DNA of 64,000 bases from Acanthochlamys bracteata (taxonomy: Eukaryota > Streptophyta > Magnoliopsida > Pandanales > Velloziaceae): contig CM034128.1 of NCBI GenBank assembly GCA_019914995.1, forward strand, positions 6,822,501 to 6,886,500. Direction: 5' to 3'. Shown in pieces: positions 21,219 to 31,461 of this stretch. A model generated the notes under the pieces. It was given only the letters and a program-made list of their open reading frames with translations, was not told the origin of the DNA and searched no databases. How positions within the stretch are numbered: the stretch's first letter is position 1; each line of letters opens with the position of its first letter. The position numbers were made by a program, and so were the translations under genes.

Positions 21219-24139
21219 AATCTTCCTTTCCTACTATGCGGATGATGATGAGGGATTCACCAAGCCCGCATTTACATTACATGCGGCATGCTTCTCCAAG
21301 GTCAATGTCCAGGTTAATATATCGGCGCCGTTCTCATCGGTATGAACCTTTTCAAGATGGAAAGTTTTCTTCTCAAACTCATCACGAATTCAATACTACC
21401 TCACATCAATATACTTAGACTTCGAGAGAAAATTTAGATTCTTATTTAGATAAATGGCATTTTGACTATCACAAAGAATAACAAACTTGTCTTGATTAAT
21501 GCCTAACTCACCTAAGAATCTTTACATTCACAATATTTTCTTGCAAGCTTCAGTAATGGCTATATACTCCGCCTCATTGGTAAATAAACCTACATATTTT
21601 TGTAGTTTGGATTGCTAAGATACTGCTCCCCCTATAAAAATAAACAAGTAGCCAAAAGTTGATTTTCTAAAATCAATATCACCTGCCGTGTCTGCATCAA
21701 TGAAACTTATCAACTTCGGCTTTTGGCTCACCACCTCCAAAGCATATACACATTTAAGATAACGGAGTATCAACTTTACGGTATTCTAATACTCATTTCC
21801 TAGATTTGTAAGGTACCTACTAACCACACCAATTATATATGTTATGTCGTGTCTTGTACAAACCATGACATATGTTACACTTTCTATAACAGACCCATAG
21901 AGAATCTTTTTTATTTTCTGCTACTCTTTATCACATGAAGAACTATATTTAGATCTTAACTTAAAGTGGCCACCAAGAGGAGTTCCAACCAGCCTTGTCT
22001 TCTTTATAGTAAACCTTTTGAGCACTTTCTTAATATAAGATTTTTGAGATAATTATAACTTTTCACGCTTTCTGTCACGGGAGATTTTCATATCCAAAAT
22101 TTGTTTTGTTGATCCAAGGTCTTTCATATCAAAAGACTTATTAAGCTCTTTTTTCAAATTGCCAACATTGGTAGTTTCTTGTCTAACAATCAACATATTG
22201 TCCACATAAACTAAAAGATCACAAAGTTGCGATCATCAAATTTCTTCACATAAATACAATGGTCAGAGATGGTTCTTACATACTCTCGTGGTTTGCCATA
22301 AAATAGTCAAACTTTTTATACCATTGTCTAGGGCTTACCTCAAACTATATAAAGTCTTCTTCAACTTGGAAACTATGTCCTCTTTGCCTTTGAATCATTC
22401 CGGTTGCTTGATATAAATTTCCTCCTCTAAATCGCCATGAAGGAAGGCGGTCTTCACATCAAGTTGTTCTAATTCTGAGTTAATACTTACGGTAAGGCCT
22501 AAAATCACTCGAATTGAAGACATCATCATAACCAAAAAAATATTTCTTCAAAGTCGATACTTTTAATTTGACTAAAATCCTTCACCAACCAATCATCCCT
22601 TGTACCTTGGTTGTGAGCTATATTCTTCAGTTCAGTCGAAGATGCACTTGTTCTTAAGTGCCTTTTTGCTTTTTGGTAGTTTCACAAATTCAAAGGTGTC
22701 ATTCTTATGCAAGGATTGCATCTCCTTTTGCATAGCTCTTAATAAATTTTTTTGTGTGTTAATGTGATACTGTTTATTCATAATTTTCAGATTCCCTACT
22801 CGTCTGTGATCAAAATATACTCATTAGGAGAATATCTAGTAGAAGGCTGATGTTATCTACTAGATCTTCTCAGTTGAGGCTGTGTTGGTGGAGAGATTTC
22901 TTCTTGTTGCTCGTGCAAAACTTCTTCGTGAGATGCGTTATGATCATCACCAATATTATTACTTTCATGCATAACTCTCCCTTCATGTTGTGTCATATAT
23001 GTAGAAGTGCTCGGGCTCAAATCAACATCAGCTCTTGAAGTAGACTTTGGTTTCTCGCTCTTCTCAAAGTCTTAAATAGTTTGGTCTTCACAAAAATAAT
23101 ATCTCTACTTCTGATAATCTTCTTGTCAATAGGATCCAAAAGTATATATCCAAACTCCTCATTATCATAACCAACAAATATGCGTTGTTTGGATTCACAT
23201 CAAGTTTGGACCTCTCATTTTTTGGGATATGCACAAAAAACTTTGCAACCAAACACCTTCAAATGATCATAATATACTTCTTTATATATCCGTACCTATT
23301 GAGGCATATCAAATTAAATAGAACATACGAAAAAAGATTGATCACATCCACCGCTGTGTGCATTGTTTCACTCCAAAAGGACTTTAGAAATATTAGCATT
23401 TGAGAGCATAAACCGAATTCTCTCACAAATAGTGCAGTTCATTCTCTCGGCAACTCCAATATGTTGATGTGTTTTAGGAATAGTCTTTTCAAGTCGCATT
23501 TTATACTCTTGATAGTATCTCTTAAATCCACAATTATCTGGTTGAACATATTTGAGCCTCCTATCTATTTTTGTTTCAACTTTGAATAAAAATTTTTAGA
23601 CACATCAAATACTATAGAGTTTTCCAACTATTCGATAAAGAACTAAGAAGTAGAAGAGCTTGTACCTCATTGTCAAGTACTATGCCCATGCCTATAATTT
23701 GGTTCATTACATTCTAGAAACTGCTCAAATGCTCGGCCACCGAATTTCATTCTTTATGCTTCATATTCATAATCTTTCGAATAAAAAATGTCTGATATTG
23801 AGCTGTCTTTATCTCGTAGAGACTCTAATTTTTGTCGATAACTTTTGAGCATATGCCTTTGGCGACACATGATAGAAGATATTATCATTAAAACATTTTC
23901 TGATCAATCAAATGATCTTAGGATCCAGCCTTTTCCAATCAGCTTCAGACATGGAACTCGATTTTGCGGTGTCCCATTCCATTAGATCATACAAGTTCAT
24001 CAAATACAGTATATCCTCCATATGTGACTTCTAGATTGAGTAGTTAGATAAGGTGGCTTCACACATATTACCACCTACACTCTCCTCCATTTGATTGCAT
24101 AAGAAAATTTAACACAACAAATTGTCTCTAATACAACTT

Positions 24140-24394
24140 TAACAGGTGACGACAATGTGTGACAAATGCTTACGAATCAAATCTACCACTGTTTGTGCGA
24201 TCAAATAGATATCAACTATTCAAATATAATTCAACAAAGCTAATAGCCACACAAACACAATGGTTAACTATCATAACATTATAGAGCACAAATTCATCTC
24301 TAATACACCATTATAGAATTATCTCATTACTAGCCACAATGCTATATTATATACAAAATCAAACCACAATAGAATGGAGAGTTTAAAACAAAAT
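24140..24394 (-). repeat. Partial extra LTR copy between the primer binding site and gag
   Basis: Matches the left part (R/U5 side) of the LTRs from GTGTGACAAATGC to GAGTTTAAAACAAAAT, then stops abruptly at the primer binding site at 24395. A worn second primer-binding-like sequence (AAAGTTGTATTAGAG on the minus strand) lies on its gag side at 24126-24140. See the matching finding. Confidence 0.75.
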
Positions 24395-24406
24395 GCTCTG
24401 ATACCA
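24395..24406 (-). other. Primer binding site of the copia element
   Basis: TGGTATCAGAGC on the minus strand, complementary to the 3' end of plant initiator methionine tRNA, two or three bases inside the LTR edge (LTR ends TTGTCA). Confidence 0.85.
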
Positions 24407-24409
24407 CTT

Positions 24410-24966
24410 TGACAATGTGACGATAACGTGCGACAAATGCTACGAATCAAATCTACCTCTTTTTCTACGACTAAATAAATATAAATTATTCAAATATAAT
24501 TCAACAAAATAATAGCCATACAAATATAATGGTTAACTATCACAATATTATAAGGCACAAATTCATCTTAAGTATACCACTACAAGATTATCTCATCACT
24601 AGCTATAATACTATAGTATATATAAAATCAAGCCATATTAGAAAGGGGAGTTTAGAACAAAATCATCTAGAATTTAAACAAAATGATTCAACTAAAAGGT
24701 GAAGAATTTCACATCAACAATAAAGCAAGAGATCTCTTCTCTTCTTTATCCTTCTTCTTCTTTACCTTCTCTCCGTCTCCAACTCCCTCTTTCTTCTCCT
24801 TTTTTTTTTCTTTCTCTCTCACCTTGCGGTTGCTACTACTATTCTACCCTAAATCACCGATAGCCTTATTCTTTCCTTATTTCTTTTCCTTTCTTGTAAT
24901 TGCAACTTAGGGTCGCTTTAATAAAAAATTTTATTTTGGTCCTCAATATTAGAGGGAAACCTAACA
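24410..24966 (-). repeat. Copia 5' LTR
   Basis: About 557 bp. On the minus strand it runs from TGTTAGGTTTCC to GTCA. Divergence from the left LTR includes several small indels, pointing to an old insertion. Confidence 0.85.
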
Positions 24967-25409
24967 TATTGCATTGAACATGTTTTCTTTACGTTAAATA
25001 AATCTACAGTCTTCGAGAAAAGTGCATTTGAGGCATTAGTGTTTTTTGGACAAGTTTCTCTTCATGAACCTTGATTCAAGGTTATTACTAGTTTCATATA
25101 TTGTTAACTATATCATTGCAGATTTATTAGTTTGAGATTGAGCATTAAGTGATTCAATGTAGTGTTTCTCTTGCAATAAGATTACAACTAGTTTTCCTTT
25201 AGTTGAAGACACTTGCTGCTATGAAAATACTGTGTGATCAAGATTAACTAGTAACACTCGTGGTCATGAGTTTATTCAAAGCATGACCATAAGACAATCG
25301 GTCAGTTTATAGAGTAGTTAACCATCAATCACACTTTAATATAGAAGGCTTATCCTAGCGCACCACGCTTATAAAAGAGTTATGCAAGATAAAAAACTTA
25401 AGAATCTGA
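24967..25409. other. Spacer between two retrotransposons
   Basis: 443 bp with no gene or repeat that I recognise. Confidence 0.3.
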
Positions 25410-26052
25410 TGTGTTTCAACGTTACAAGAGGAGTGAAAGAAGACGAGCAAGGTAAGGAGAGTTGGAACAAGACAAGAGAATAGATGAAACTTGAGCAAAA
25501 GCAAAGGCAATCAACTATGCATCCCATTGCTAGGGCATGCATCTTTACTTATAATCTAAATGATACTCTCCAATTGAAACTCTTCTACAATGTGCACTCT
25601 TCTATAAAGAAGTTCAACGGAAAATAAACTTAAACTTCTGAGACTCCCTAACGGACCAACATCTTAAATGGCATAATTAGGCACCCTTTGAGTGCTCTAT
25701 TTTGCATCTGGATCATCATTTGAATGGTGACTCCAAATAGTAATTAGTGCCAGGACACCATTTAAACGGTGTCCTTGCCGCCATAAGCTACATTTGGTTC
25801 TAACTCTTGAACCGCGTGCAGAGTCATTGTCTCCTATATCCTCCTATCATTCTCTTCGAATATGTCTGCTACTTCGTCGCCGACCTTTAGCTTCGGTGAT
25901 ATTGTTTGGCAACGTTTGCCACAAAAGGTTCCTTGTTTATTTTCACATCTACTAGTTCTAGCACTCTTTGCCTTTATATTTTCTTCCTATCAACAGCAAT
26001 ACTTTCCATTCTTAATGGAAGATCAACATCCTAAGATCTCCCGATCGTTACA
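25410..26052 (-). repeat. Gypsy 3' LTR
   Basis: About 643 bp; minus-strand start TGTAACGATC lies directly after the polypurine tract. Longer than the partner LTR by some 130 bp because of indels. Confidence 0.7.
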
Positions 26053-27037
26053 TTCTCTTCCCCTTCAAGAATAGCTCGCCCTCATGTCCTAGAGCTGGTG
26101 ATACAATATTGTTTGGTAAGGACTGAAGTGGTACGCTATACAAAAAATTAGGAGGTACAAGACGAGCGTTCTTCAATTGGGAAACATGAAAAATCGGATG
26201 TGTACACAATGCTGAAGGTAGGTTTAGATGATAAGCTATTGGTCCAATACGAGCGATAATACGGAAAGGAACAAAGTAGCGATAATGCAATTTCTGATTT
26301 TTTCTAGCAGCCACTGAGCATTGACATTATGCCTGAAGTTTCAGGAAAACCATATCATTCATTGAAAATTCAAGCTCCCGATGATGCACATCAGCCTTTT
26401 GTTTCATCCTAGCTTGGGCATGTTGAAAATGAAAACTTCAAATCTTTGAAGATTGCATTACATTCTCTCAATTGGGACCTTAGTTCATCTAATCGAATCG
26501 GCCTAAAGGCATAGAATCAGAGGTGACGGAGGTTGCATATAGACTACTTCAAATAGGATAGTAAGTTGGTTCATTTTCTGGGTTGCTGGTTTGTCATAGC
26601 TGTTTCCATTGGGAGGTTTGGAGTCATTGGGTTGGGTAAAAGTGGGTGTTGTGGTGTTGGATACGGTTGGACGTGTGTGATGTTCAAACTTGGTAATTGG
26701 TGACGTGTCAAGAGAGGTTGTTCTCTGTTGTGTGGACTGGTTGGCGAGTATTGATGTGTGATAAGAAGTAGACGGTAAGTTGTTGAGAGTTGGTTGGCCA
26801 ATGGAGGAGTGCATCTGGGTAACTGGTTGTTGGTTCAGAGTTGAGGACTAGTGGGTGGTTGGGAAGAAGTTGAGAGCGATGTCCTAGATGTAGTTGTTAT
26901 GACTTACCCATTGAGTTCATCATGCGTTGCATCTCGGTAAGATCTGCCGTCAATCTCGCTTTGCAACTTGTAAAATTTGCTGTCATAAGATTGAATTGCT
27001 CTTACAATCCGGTTTTGCACCACTATTCAAGGAGAGT

Positions 27038-27548
27038 TGTGTTTCAAGGGAACCAGACAAAGGAAGAAGATGAACAAGGTGAGGAGAGTTGGAATATAGC
27101 AAGAGAAAAGATTAAAACTTAAGCAAAAGTAGAGGTAATTAATTATGCATCCCATTGCTAAGGCATGCCTCTTATTTATAATCTAAATAATACACTATGA
27201 TTGAAACTATATAAAATAAATTCTAGGAGTCCCTAATATACTAAACTTTTAAATAACATAACCAGGACACCTTTCAAGTAGTGTTCTTGCCGCCATCAAC
27301 TGCATTTGGTTCTAACCCTTGAACTGTGTGCAGAGGCAAGGTCTCATACCTCCCATATCCTCCTGACATGTCTGACACCTCGTCGTCGGCCTCTAGCTCC
27401 TATGAGGTCGTTCGATGATGTTGCCACCGAAGATATCTTTTTTTGGCATCCATCGGTTCCTTCCTATCTTTCTATTTTCTTCCTGTCAGTAGCAGTACAC
27501 TCTATTCTCAGTGGAAGATCAACATCCTCAGATCTTCTAAACGTAACA
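27038..27548 (-). repeat. Gypsy 5' LTR
   Basis: About 511 bp, minus-strand start TGTTACGTTT. The inner flank (ACTCTCCTTGAATAGTGGTGC) does not match a standard primer binding site. Confidence 0.65.
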
Positions 27549-29539
27549 AAATCATTTAGCAAAACTTATGTTGCACTCATTGTTGATGAGTTTATCTTCA
27601 CATTTATATTTTACTGATATGATTGTATTGTAAAAAAATTATTTTACATTACAACTGAATATCCAAGTGCTCTGTGTAGATATTTAATTCGTTCATGATT
27701 TTTTCTTATTTAATTACTTCAAATTGTTGAGGGCTTTGGTGTGTAATTTGAATATTGCTTTCACTTTCCAAGTTTTGAGGTACAGAATATGATATGTATA
27801 AACTTTAGTGAATGTGTTGAATACCACCACTTTGTAACTGCTATGCGGTTAGGGCTGAATCAACTTTATGAGAAGTGAGTTGGCGCTTTAAACCTTGAAA
27901 ACTTGGATCTATATCTATTCTCTGTGAGTAAAGCTTATGTTGTTCGTCATTTATTACGATAGCCATTTCAGGTATAGTCATTAGCTACTCATTGACTTTA
28001 TATCAATCTATTAAAAGTCAAGATATATGGGGGAATGCAATTAATGTGTCATAATTTCAGAGAGCAAGAGATTGTAACATTGACAACTATTTAGAAGTTG
28101 ACTCTTGAAACTGCAATCTGAAATAAGCTAAAATCTAATCTTCTTTTTGTGAAAATGATATGTATGGAGTAGACCAGCATAGAAGTACATGCCAAGAAGC
28201 TACTAGATTTTTAGTAAGCATTAGTACTAATGTAGTATTAGGTATACTATGTATGTCAGTAGTTAAGAGGTAGGAGAGGTAAGCTGAGATATTACGATTA
28301 CAATGAGGAGTGGGAACTCAAGAGTCATCAACAATCTTATAACTCTCATGTATCTTTCTTTCCAATCAAGCAATCAAAATGATTTGCTTATCTTTTTATT
28401 TCTTCTTAGGAGTACAATAGAGATAATTTAGAGTTATATTGTTGTCATCACGCCACTTGTGTTTATCATCACCTCATTGGGTCGACTGATGTATTTATTG
28501 CCTCTAGTTACTCAACTTAAAATGAGCATGATCATGTCGTGGGGTGGACTGATGTTATGGAAATTTGACAACAAATCTTCTACCTCTTACAACCTAAATA
28601 TCTGTGAGAATATTATGCTTAGTAGTGACTGAAGGTTGCTTTTCATAAGGACCAAAGATGAGGCTTAAATTTCAGAAGACCTGCTAGAAAAAAAATTGAT
28701 AATCCTAATTAGATAGACTTAAACTGGTGTGAAATTTGGCATTTCAGTAATGTCATAAGCAACTCTTTATGAATTGGTAATATGGTCATTACATCGGTGA
28801 GTGTCAAAGAAGATTATGGCAAACAATAAAGATTACGATATATTTGCATCCTATATTTGAGAATATGACGAACAACAAACATTATTAAGCTATATTTTGA
28901 GATATATTGATCGGCAATGGTTATGTTTTTTTCTATTGTCAATAAATATTACAAACTTTACTATATATCCCAAAATAACTTAGGTTGGTGTTTTCTTTTA
29001 GAACTTTTACTATTTTGACATTGAGTAATGGGCTCCAAAACATTTCGACAGGTACGTCTTTGTTCTTAGGTTCTACTGTGGTAGAAATTCTAAATCTTTG
29101 GTTCTTACTTGGGTCGACTAATATTAAAAATGCACTAGAATTGTTAGATTGTTAACGATACTAATATTCAGTTTCTTATTAGGATCAAGTTGCAATCCAT
29201 TGTCTAGGTTACTTTCTACATTGTGAATGTTTCATTATCTAATATGGGTGCATCATAATTTTTCTATGAAATCATGGTTGTGCTATTAAGGAAAGCAAGA
29301 AACACTCATAGAAATCATGTTGAGAGTTCTACATGTGCTTTAAAAGCCCATTTCTTAAACTGTGTTCTGTTATTTAGAATATACCTTATGTGAAGTACTG
29401 TATCTTATCTAATAGTAATTGCCTACTGTCTAAAATATCTGATATTCTTGATTGGATCGGCGTATGTCAGGAAACAGCATTTATTTTGAAAGCATTTGAA
29501 GCAGCTTTTTATTTAGAATGACTGTAAGAAAAGGTGTAT
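27549..29539. other. Intergenic, nothing recognised
   Basis: About 2 kb without an open frame above 60 codons on either strand and without a repeat that I can define. Moderately AT-rich, unlike the low-complexity MITE blocks. Confidence 0.35.
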
Positions 29540-30770
29540 GTATATATATATATATATGGAAGAATAGGGGCACTCTTTTTTTAAGGGCATTTTCGGACAC
29601 TTCATTTTCGATTTATGGCCGGAGTAACTTTCAAATTCAATATCCACCGTTGGATTGAAGAACTATGAGTTAGAAATTTACCCATAAAATTTCAGCTCAA
29701 TCGGATCACGAACTTACCTTCATCCGATCACTTGATCAAAATGACAAAAATGATACAACATATATATTTTTAACTTTTACACTTTCTGTCATCTTGATCA
29801 AATGATTGGATGGATATAAATTTGCGGTTCGATTGAGCTGAAATTTTACGGGTAGGTTTATAACTATAGTTTTTCATATCCAACGATAGAGATTGATTTT
29901 AAAAATCACCTCGGCCATAAACCGAAAAGGGAGTGTCTGGGAGTGCCCTTAAGGAGAGAGTGCTCATATTCCTCCACATATATATATATGGAAGAGATAG
30001 GAGTACTCTTTCCTCGGTTTATAGCCGGAATGACTTTCAAATTCAATTTCCACCGCTTGATATGAAGAACCATGAGTTTAAAATGTAGCCAAAACATTCA
30101 TTTCAATCGAACCATGAATTCACCTCCATCGGTCACTTGATTAAGATGACAGAAATTAAGAAAACTTAAAAATATATATTATATCATTTCTGTCATTTTA
30201 ATCAAGTGACCGGATGTAGTTAAATTTGTGGTCTGATTGAGATAAAATTTTGTAACTACGTTTCTAACCCATAGTTCTTCATATTCAATAGCAGAGATTA
30301 AATTTGAAAATCATCTCAGCTATAAATCGTAAAGAAGTGCCGCTGTCTCTCACTATATATATATATATATATATAGGGAGAGAGAGGAGCATCCCATTCT
30401 TAGGTGCATCCCTCTTTATTTAGAGTTTCAAATTTAATCTCCACCATTAGATATGAAGAACTATTATTCAAAAATATTCTATCAAAATTTCAACTCAATC
30501 GAAATACGAATCAACCTCCATCCTGCTTTTGATCAAAATATATAAATCATAAAATTGATTAAGATGTTTTTTTTTCTTTTTATGTTATTTTGATCAATAA
30601 ATTTGATAGAAATCAATTCGTAATACGATTGTGCTTAAATATTATTATCGTATGTTTAACTCATAATTTTTAATATCCAACGGTAAAACTTATACTTGAT
30701 ATTTTTTAGGCACCTTTTTTGCCCTAAAATGCCCCTAAAAATGTAGTGCCTCTATCGCCACCCTTGTATA
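29540..30770. repeat. Three palindromic foldback elements end to end, separated by TA repeats
   Basis: Copies at 29558-29976, 29990-30353 and 30375-30765. In copy 1 the left arm (CACTCTTT...TTTATGGCCGGAGTAACTTTC...ATTTCAGCTCAATCGGATC) is the reverse complement of the right arm over about 200 bp, so the whole unit folds into a hairpin. Copies 2 and 3 carry the same landmarks (TCCACC, GAAGAACYAT, TCAAGTGACCGGAT-type segment) with more changes. TA runs lie at 29541-29557, 29978-29989 and 30355-30374. This is the pattern of plant microsatellite-targeting MITEs such as rice Micron, although family identity is inferred. Confidence 0.75.
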
Positions 30771-31461
30771 TTAATAAACAAGTAGCCGCTGCTATTACCA
30801 TCAGGTTCAAAACTTAAAATTTACTTATCAAGCTTCATGGCAATGATGTTGTAGTTGAGCCAATATCGTTTGAACTGTCAGGTACTGGCAATGAAATTGT
30901 AAGCACTTACCTACATATCTAATACTTCTCTGTTAACTCCATCAATGCAAGGCATTTGGATGATCTTCTTTCAACTGTTAACGAAGTTCTAATACAAAAT
31001 GATTGTGCCGTTACTAGAATCTTCAAGGTCTAAACATAAATACTCAGGATTTTGCATTGAGCTTGAGGACAAGTTTCATACCTATGATATCCACAATGAT
31101 GGATTTATCAAAGAGGATAGACTTCCTGGCTTGTCTAAGGAGCAACCCAGTAATAATTGCTCTGTTTGTATCTTCACCTGAAGCAGAAGGCTATCACATT
31201 CAAGTTTGAAGACTACTGCATGGCCAACTATAGTGGCATCAATATTGTTTGGGCCAAACTGTACCAGTGTGACATGTCAGAAATGGATAAAAGACATTTA
31301 CATTCATTTTTGTTCAGTTATATGTATCTAACTACTATGACCTATAATAATCCATTTACAAAAAAAAATTAAGGATGACGGAAGGAAATGAACCATTCAT
31401 ATATCCATACAAGCAAAAAACAAACTAGATTCACATAATATTTACAGTATCTACACTTGTT
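30771..31461. other. Exon-like relics and MINDY 3' flank
   Basis: Plus-strand peptides around 30820-31300 (N-D-V-V-V-E-P-I-S-F-E-L-S-G-T-G-N-E-I; H-L-D-D-L-L-S-T-V-N-E-V-L) look coding but are cut by stops and frameshifts. D-I-H-N-D-G-F-I-K-E-D (about 31089) resembles an EF-hand loop. I cannot name the source gene. The 3' untranslated region of the minus-strand MINDY gene ends somewhere in this stretch. Confidence 0.3.

Larger units (their letters stand above)
20671..24966 (-). mobile_element. Dead Ty1/copia LTR retrotransposon (Tnt1-like arrangement)
   Basis: Reading on the minus strand from right to left: 5' LTR 24410-24966, primer binding site 24395-24406 (TGGTATCAGAGC, initiator Met tRNA type), gag from an ATG at 24090, integrase, reverse transcriptase and RNase H, polypurine tract at about 21220-21235 (AGGAAAGGAAGAT) and 3' LTR 20671-21218. 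Integrase core peptides near 23440-23350 include G-V-A-E-R-M-N and E-R-I-R-F-M-L-S-N-A. Reverse transcriptase near 22480-22310 has Q-L-D-V-K-T-A-F-L-H-G-D-L. RNase H near 21560 has E-A-E-Y-I-A-I-T-E-A. The order integrase before reverse transcriptase is the copia order. Many stops and frameshifts occur, so it cannot be autonomous. No clear 5-bp target duplication. Confidence 0.9.
25410..27548 (-). mobile_element. Internally deleted Ty3/gypsy element with both LTRs
   Basis: Direct repeats 25410-26052 and 27038-27548 share TGTGTTTCAA at the left edge, TGCATCCCATTGCTA, GTTCTAAC and GGAAGATCAACATCCT. Between them, on the minus strand, a gag-like start from 26982 (M-T-A-N-F-T-S-C-K-A-R-L-T, then a Pro/Ser/Thr/Gln-rich low-complexity stretch to about 26510) is followed directly by an integrase C-terminal region: L-K-F-H-F-Q-H-A-Q-A-R-M-K near 26430 and H-Y-R-Y-F-V-P-F-R-I-I-A-R-I-G-P and H-P-I-F-H-V-S-Q-L-K at 26290-26170. 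Protease, reverse transcriptase, RNase H and most of integrase are absent. A polypurine tract (GAAGGGGAAGAGAA) abuts the left LTR at 26053-26068. Confidence 0.8.

Noticed and set aside
24683-24910. Phe/Ser/Pro-rich 75-codon ORF
   Set aside because: Lies wholly inside the copia LTR and comes from its CT-rich stretch.
25862-26074. 70-codon ORF at the edge of the gypsy LTR
   Set aside because: It spans the LTR interior and has no counterpart frame in the other LTR.
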